From contig NZ_JAIVFR010000476.1 of assembly GCF_020829685.1 (NCBI RefSeq), forward strand, positions 1 through 5,646: DNA of 5,646 nucleotides, given 5' to 3'. The notes under the pieces are model-generated. The model was not told the origin of the DNA. It did no database searches and was given only the letters and a program-made list of their open reading frames with translations. The DNA comes from Nostoc sp. CHAB 5715 (GTDB lineage Bacteria > Cyanobacteriota > Cyanobacteriia > Cyanobacteriales > Nostocaceae). Position numbers and translations under genes: made by a program. Within the stretch, counting starts at the first letter, position 1; each line of letters opens with the position of its first letter. This document shows, one piece after another, positions 4,683 through 5,646 of the stretch.

Positions 4683-5408
4683 ATGCTACTAACTGATTTG
4701 CGAACCATTTTTGAGCGTGACCCAGCAGCCCGTAACTGGCTAGAAGTATTGTTCTGTTACCCTGGACTTCAGGCTTTAGTGTTTCATCGATTAGCCCACT
4801 GGCTCTATAAAATTGGAATTCCCTTTATACCAAGGCTCATCTCTCATATTAGTAGGTTTTTAACCGGAATTGAAATTCATCCTGGGGCATTAATTGGCCA
4901 GGGAGTGTTTATTGACCACGGGATGGGAGTAGTGATTGGCGAGACTGCGATCGTGGGCGATCACGCCCTGATTTATCAAGGTGTCACCCTTGGCGGGACT
5001 GGGAAAGAAAGTGGCAAACGCCATCCAACTTTAGGCTCTCATGTAGTTGTGGGAGCGGGCGCGAAGGTATTAGGAAATATTCAAATTGGCGATCGCGTCC
5101 GTATTGGAGCCGGTTCTGTGGTGCTACGAGACGTCCCCAGTAACACTACTGTAGTGGGGATTCCAGGGCGCGTGACTCGTCAGAACAACTTAGCTACCAA
5201 TGTTCTAGATCATGATAAACTACGCGACATAGAAGCTGAAGTCATCCGCGCTTTATTTGAACGCGTCAAGGCACTAGAGAAACAGTTCGAGGAATTGCAA
5301 CAATTAAGTTTGTCCCCAACTGAGCTTGACGACGAACCAACCGACAACCCTAAGAGCAATAATTCTGATGGGATAATTGAAGATTTTCTTGATGGTGCAG
5401 GAATTTAG
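4683..5408 (+). CDS. cysE: Serine O-acetyltransferase
   Basis: Makes O-acetyl-L-serine from serine and acetyl-CoA, the committed step of cysteine synthesis, and is usually inhibited by cysteine. The 241-residue protein starts with a helical part (1-60), [20 protein letters not shown], then the left-handed beta-helix of hexapeptide repeats (about 62-165). Catalytic residues are visible: GIEIHPGA (Glu64), FIDHGMG (Asp78-His79, the general base), [12 protein letters not shown] (104-115, with His114). The short N-terminal part and Glu in place of Asp before IHP match the Bacillus/cyanobacterial type, not the longer E. coli enzyme. Residues 180-209 form a helix and 210-241 an acidic linker ending DFLDGAGI; a terminal Ile is the known anchor for binding CysK. 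The ATG is the usual family start although its ribosome site (AGAG) is weak. It is divergent from the regulator-cysK operon. Confidence 0.95.
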   Translation: MLLTDLRTIFERDPAARNWLEVLFCYPGLQALVFHRLAHWLYKIGIPFIPRLISHISRFLTGIEIHPGALIGQGVFIDHGMGVVIGETAIVGDHALIYQGVTLGGTGKESGKRHPTLGSHVVVGAGAKVLGNIQIGDRVRIGAGSVVLRDVPSNTTVVGIPGRVTRQNNLATNVLDHDKLRDIEAEVIRALFERVKALEKQFEELQQLSLSPTELDDEPTDNPKSNNSDGIIEDFLDGAGI

Positions 5409-5450
5409 GGAATGGGGAATGGGGAATGGGGAATGGGGAATTGGGCATTG
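5408..5450 (+). repeat. Tandem heptamers GGGAATG, possible G-quadruplex
   Basis: Four exact GGGAATG units (5408-5435) are followed by GGGAATT and GGGCATT. The array starts on the last base of the cysE stop codon. It contains six runs of three or four G separated by three or four bases, which satisfies the usual G-quadruplex pattern on the cysE mRNA strand. Heptamer arrays of this kind are typical of heterocystous cyanobacteria. Confidence 0.85.
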
Positions 5451-5465
5451 GTTATTAATTCTTGT

Positions 5466-5533
5466 CTCTCACTCCCTCACTCCCTCACTCCCTCATCTCC
5501 CTCATCCCCCACCACTCCCCACTCAGCACTCAG
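5466..5533. repeat. Pyrimidine-rich tandem repeats
   Basis: CACTCCCT is repeated three times (5470-5493), followed by TCTCCCTCATCCCCC and two CACTCAG units (5520-5533). On the minus strand this is G-rich (GGGGAGTGG, GGGGGATGAGGG and several GAGGGAGT) and lies in the 3' untranslated part of the PEP-CTERM gene. With the array at 5408-5450 it fills the space between two convergent genes and may act in ending transcription from both sides. Confidence 0.8.
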
Positions 5534-5538
5534 CACTT

Positions 5539-5646
5539 TCAAGTCAGTTTGCTGTAATTTCCTTTACGCTTGACCACTAAATTAGTTAAGAGAACACCAA
5601 AGGCTAATAAACTCCCAAATATTGTGGTCGGTTCAGGTACTTTCGT
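5539..5646 (-). CDS. PEP-CTERM sorting-domain protein, C-terminal 35 residues only
   Basis: The gene enters from the right edge on the minus strand and ends in TGA at 5539-5541. The visible peptide has VPEPTTI, then a hydrophobic segment (FGSLLAFGVLLTNLVV), then KRK and a short tail. This is the three-part PEP-CTERM signal: the PEP motif, a membrane helix and a basic cluster, recognised by an exosortase that sorts the protein to the cell surface or outside. The spelling VPEPTT with a following GSLLAFG is typical of cyanobacteria. The functional domain lies outside the window, so its role cannot be told. It is convergent with cysE. Confidence 0.88.
   Translation of the reverse strand, partial: TKVPEPTTIFGSLLAFGVLLTNLVVKRKGNYSKLT

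Larger units (their letters stand above)
2681..5096. repeat. HIP1 octamers (GCGATCGC), five sites
   Basis: The palindrome GCGATCGC occurs at 2681-2688, 3211-3218, 3358-3365, 3580-3587 and 5089-5096. HIP1 is strongly over-represented in many cyanobacterial genomes and is the best single marker of the host group here. None occurs in 1-2680; only a 7-of-8 match is seen at about 2184-2191. Confidence 0.9.

Noticed and set aside
5377..5580. A 67-codon plus-strand reading after cysE
   Set aside because: It translates the heptamer and CT-rich repeats and overlaps the cysE end and the PEP-CTERM gene in another frame.

Overview
The window looks like chromosomal DNA of a filamentous, probably Nostocales-type, cyanobacterium. 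The evidence is five HIP1 octamers (GCGATCGC), G-rich and C-rich heptamer repeats between genes, a PEP-CTERM tail, an RTX-type calcium-binding protein piece, and cysteine genes with cyanobacterial sequence character. The assignment is inferred from these traits, not from a search.

Left part (1-1421), all on the minus strand: a Gp157-like phage-related protein cut by the window edge, an unrecognised 87-codon ORF two bases upstream of it, an HNH endonuclease, and a 76-residue helical acidic protein two bases upstream of the HNH gene. Just upstream of that small gene lies a short remnant of a Hanks-type Ser/Thr kinase with the catalytic loop IHRDLKPPN. This is a patchwork of accessory genes and gene debris.

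Centre (1422-3005): a plus-strand ORF begins as a PD-(D/E)XK nuclease-like protein (DUF559/Vsr-like layout). At about codon 152 it runs out of frame into the 3' end of an RTX calcium-binding protein gene, so two unrelated genes have been joined. Beyond it are 673 bases with no intact gene. They hold a G:U-tolerant hairpin, a 27-bp repeat in two copies (one shaped like a bidirectional terminator), heptamer repeats, an 84-bp MITE-like element, a short possible coding remnant, and a 152-bp imperfect palindrome ending beside cysK.

Right part (3006-5408): a compact cysteine-synthesis module. An Rrf2-family regulator without the IscR cysteines lies 17 bp upstream of cysK (minus strand). cysE is divergent across a 229-bp spacer that holds two dyads. 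CysE makes O-acetylserine, CysK converts it to cysteine, and CysE ends in Gly-Ile, the type of tail known to dock in CysK. With a CymR-like regulator beside them, the arrangement suggests local feedback control by cysteine supply.

Right edge (5409-5646): the convergent space between cysE and a PEP-CTERM protein gene is filled by G-rich then C-rich tandem repeats. The PEP-CTERM gene enters from the right and only its last 35 codons are visible.
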